Positions 5,685 to 5,959 of a DNA stretch of 5,959 bases are shown piece by piece. The translations under genes were made by a program, and so were the position numbers. The first letter of the stretch is position 1. Each line of letters begins with the position of its first letter. Where the stretch lies: the NCBI GenBank assembly GCA_030040725.1, contig JASHTD010000261.1:1-5959 (forward strand). The letters are read 5' to 3'. The stretch comes from Candidatus Sulfotelmatobacter sp. GTDB taxonomy: Bacteria > Acidobacteriota > Terriglobia > Terriglobales > Acidobacteriaceae. The notes under the pieces were generated by a model. It was not told the origin of the DNA and searched no databases. It saw only the letters and a list, made by a program, of their open reading frames with translations.

Positions 5685-5959
5685 CTATCTTTTCTCGATG
5701 CCGGCTTCAATCCTGGAGACGAATTTCGGATTGTGGTTTTTCAGGAGTTGCTCAAGGCCCGGGCGGAACTCATGCAGCAGATTCATGCCCGCATCGTTGC
5801 CTACCCTGGAGCCAAAATCGCTAAAGGGCGCCGAAACCGGACGGCTCCAATAAGGTCGGTAGGCCGTCTGGATCACTGCCGAACTCAGAACCCCAAGAAG
5901 ATATGACGTGTCCAACTTGTTTTTCCCAGAGGGAGTTCGCCTCAGAAACGTTCCCAACG
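5685..5959 (-). CDS. C-terminal part of an unrecognised protein, gene continues beyond the window
   Basis: The minus-strand frame is open from the window edge to a TAG at 5687-5685 and gives about 90 C-terminal residues. It starts mid-gene: the only start-like codon near the edge (TTG at 5957-5955) is best read as an internal leucine. Readable segments are SGKNKLDTSYLLGVLSSAVIQ, then AYRPYWSRPVSAPFSDFG, then GNDAGMNLLHEFRPGLEQLL, ending NHNPKFVSRIEAGIEKR. It reads like genuine coding sequence, with an amphipathic, small-residue-rich start and a charged helical tail. From memory, a C-terminus with 'A-xx-AYRP', 'R-V/T-xx-F-x-x-F-G', 'DAG-x-N' and 'EF-x-P' recurs in Acidobacteriota hypothetical proteins, possibly envelope-associated. 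I cannot name a family. It converges on the VWA gene with only 28 bases between the two stop codons. Confidence 0.7.
   Translation of the reverse strand, partial: LGTFLRRTPSGKNKLDTSYLLGVLSSAVIQTAYRPYWSRPVSAPFSDFGSRVGNDAGMNLLHEFRPGLEQLLKNHNPKFVSRIEAGIEKR

Noticed and set aside
5675..5693. AAAAG...CTTTT inverted repeat between the convergent stop codons as a bidirectional terminator
   Set aside because: The stem is only five mostly A-T pairs with a nine-base loop and no GC-rich portion, so it is too weak to call a terminator.
1..5959. CRISPR array, tRNA, insertion sequence or phage genes
   Set aside because: No regularly spaced repeats, tRNA-like cloverleaf, transposase motifs or phage proteins were seen on either strand.

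Overview
This window most likely comes from a member of the Acidobacteriota. The main evidence is the last complete plus-strand gene, a secreted TPR protein ending in the 'VWFA-related Acidobacterial domain' type of von Willebrand A module. A short palindromic repeat of a kind common in that phylum (starting GTCATTCTGA) and moderately high GC with mixed codon use also fit. The assignment is inferred from protein and repeat style, because no rRNA or other marker gene is present.

Layout: positions 1-190 hold no gene I can call with confidence. Positions 191-3600 are a three-gene, same-strand squalene cluster. hpnC (191-1132) and hpnD (1129-2103) overlap by four bases (ATGA). hpnE (2197-3600) follows after a 93-base gap that contains a palindromic repeat and a second hairpin. 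After a 148-base gap with a candidate promoter comes a signal-peptide/TPR/VWA protein (3749-5656, same strand). The last 275 bases are the 3' end of a convergent minus-strand gene (stop at 5685) that runs off the window.

How the genes work together: HpnD joins two farnesyl diphosphates into presqualene diphosphate, HpnC converts that to hydroxysqualene, and HpnE (a flavoprotein) reduces hydroxysqualene to squalene. This is the bacterial three-enzyme route to squalene, which usually feeds hopanoid synthesis. No squalene-hopene cyclase or other hopanoid gene is visible here. The VWA protein appears to be a separate transcription unit with an extracytoplasmic role, and nothing in the sequence links it to lipid synthesis.

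I found no convincing undescribed multi-gene system. The points most worth checking are the repeat inside the squalene operon, an apparent insertion in HpnD, the architecture and start of the VWA protein, and the identity of the convergent partial gene.
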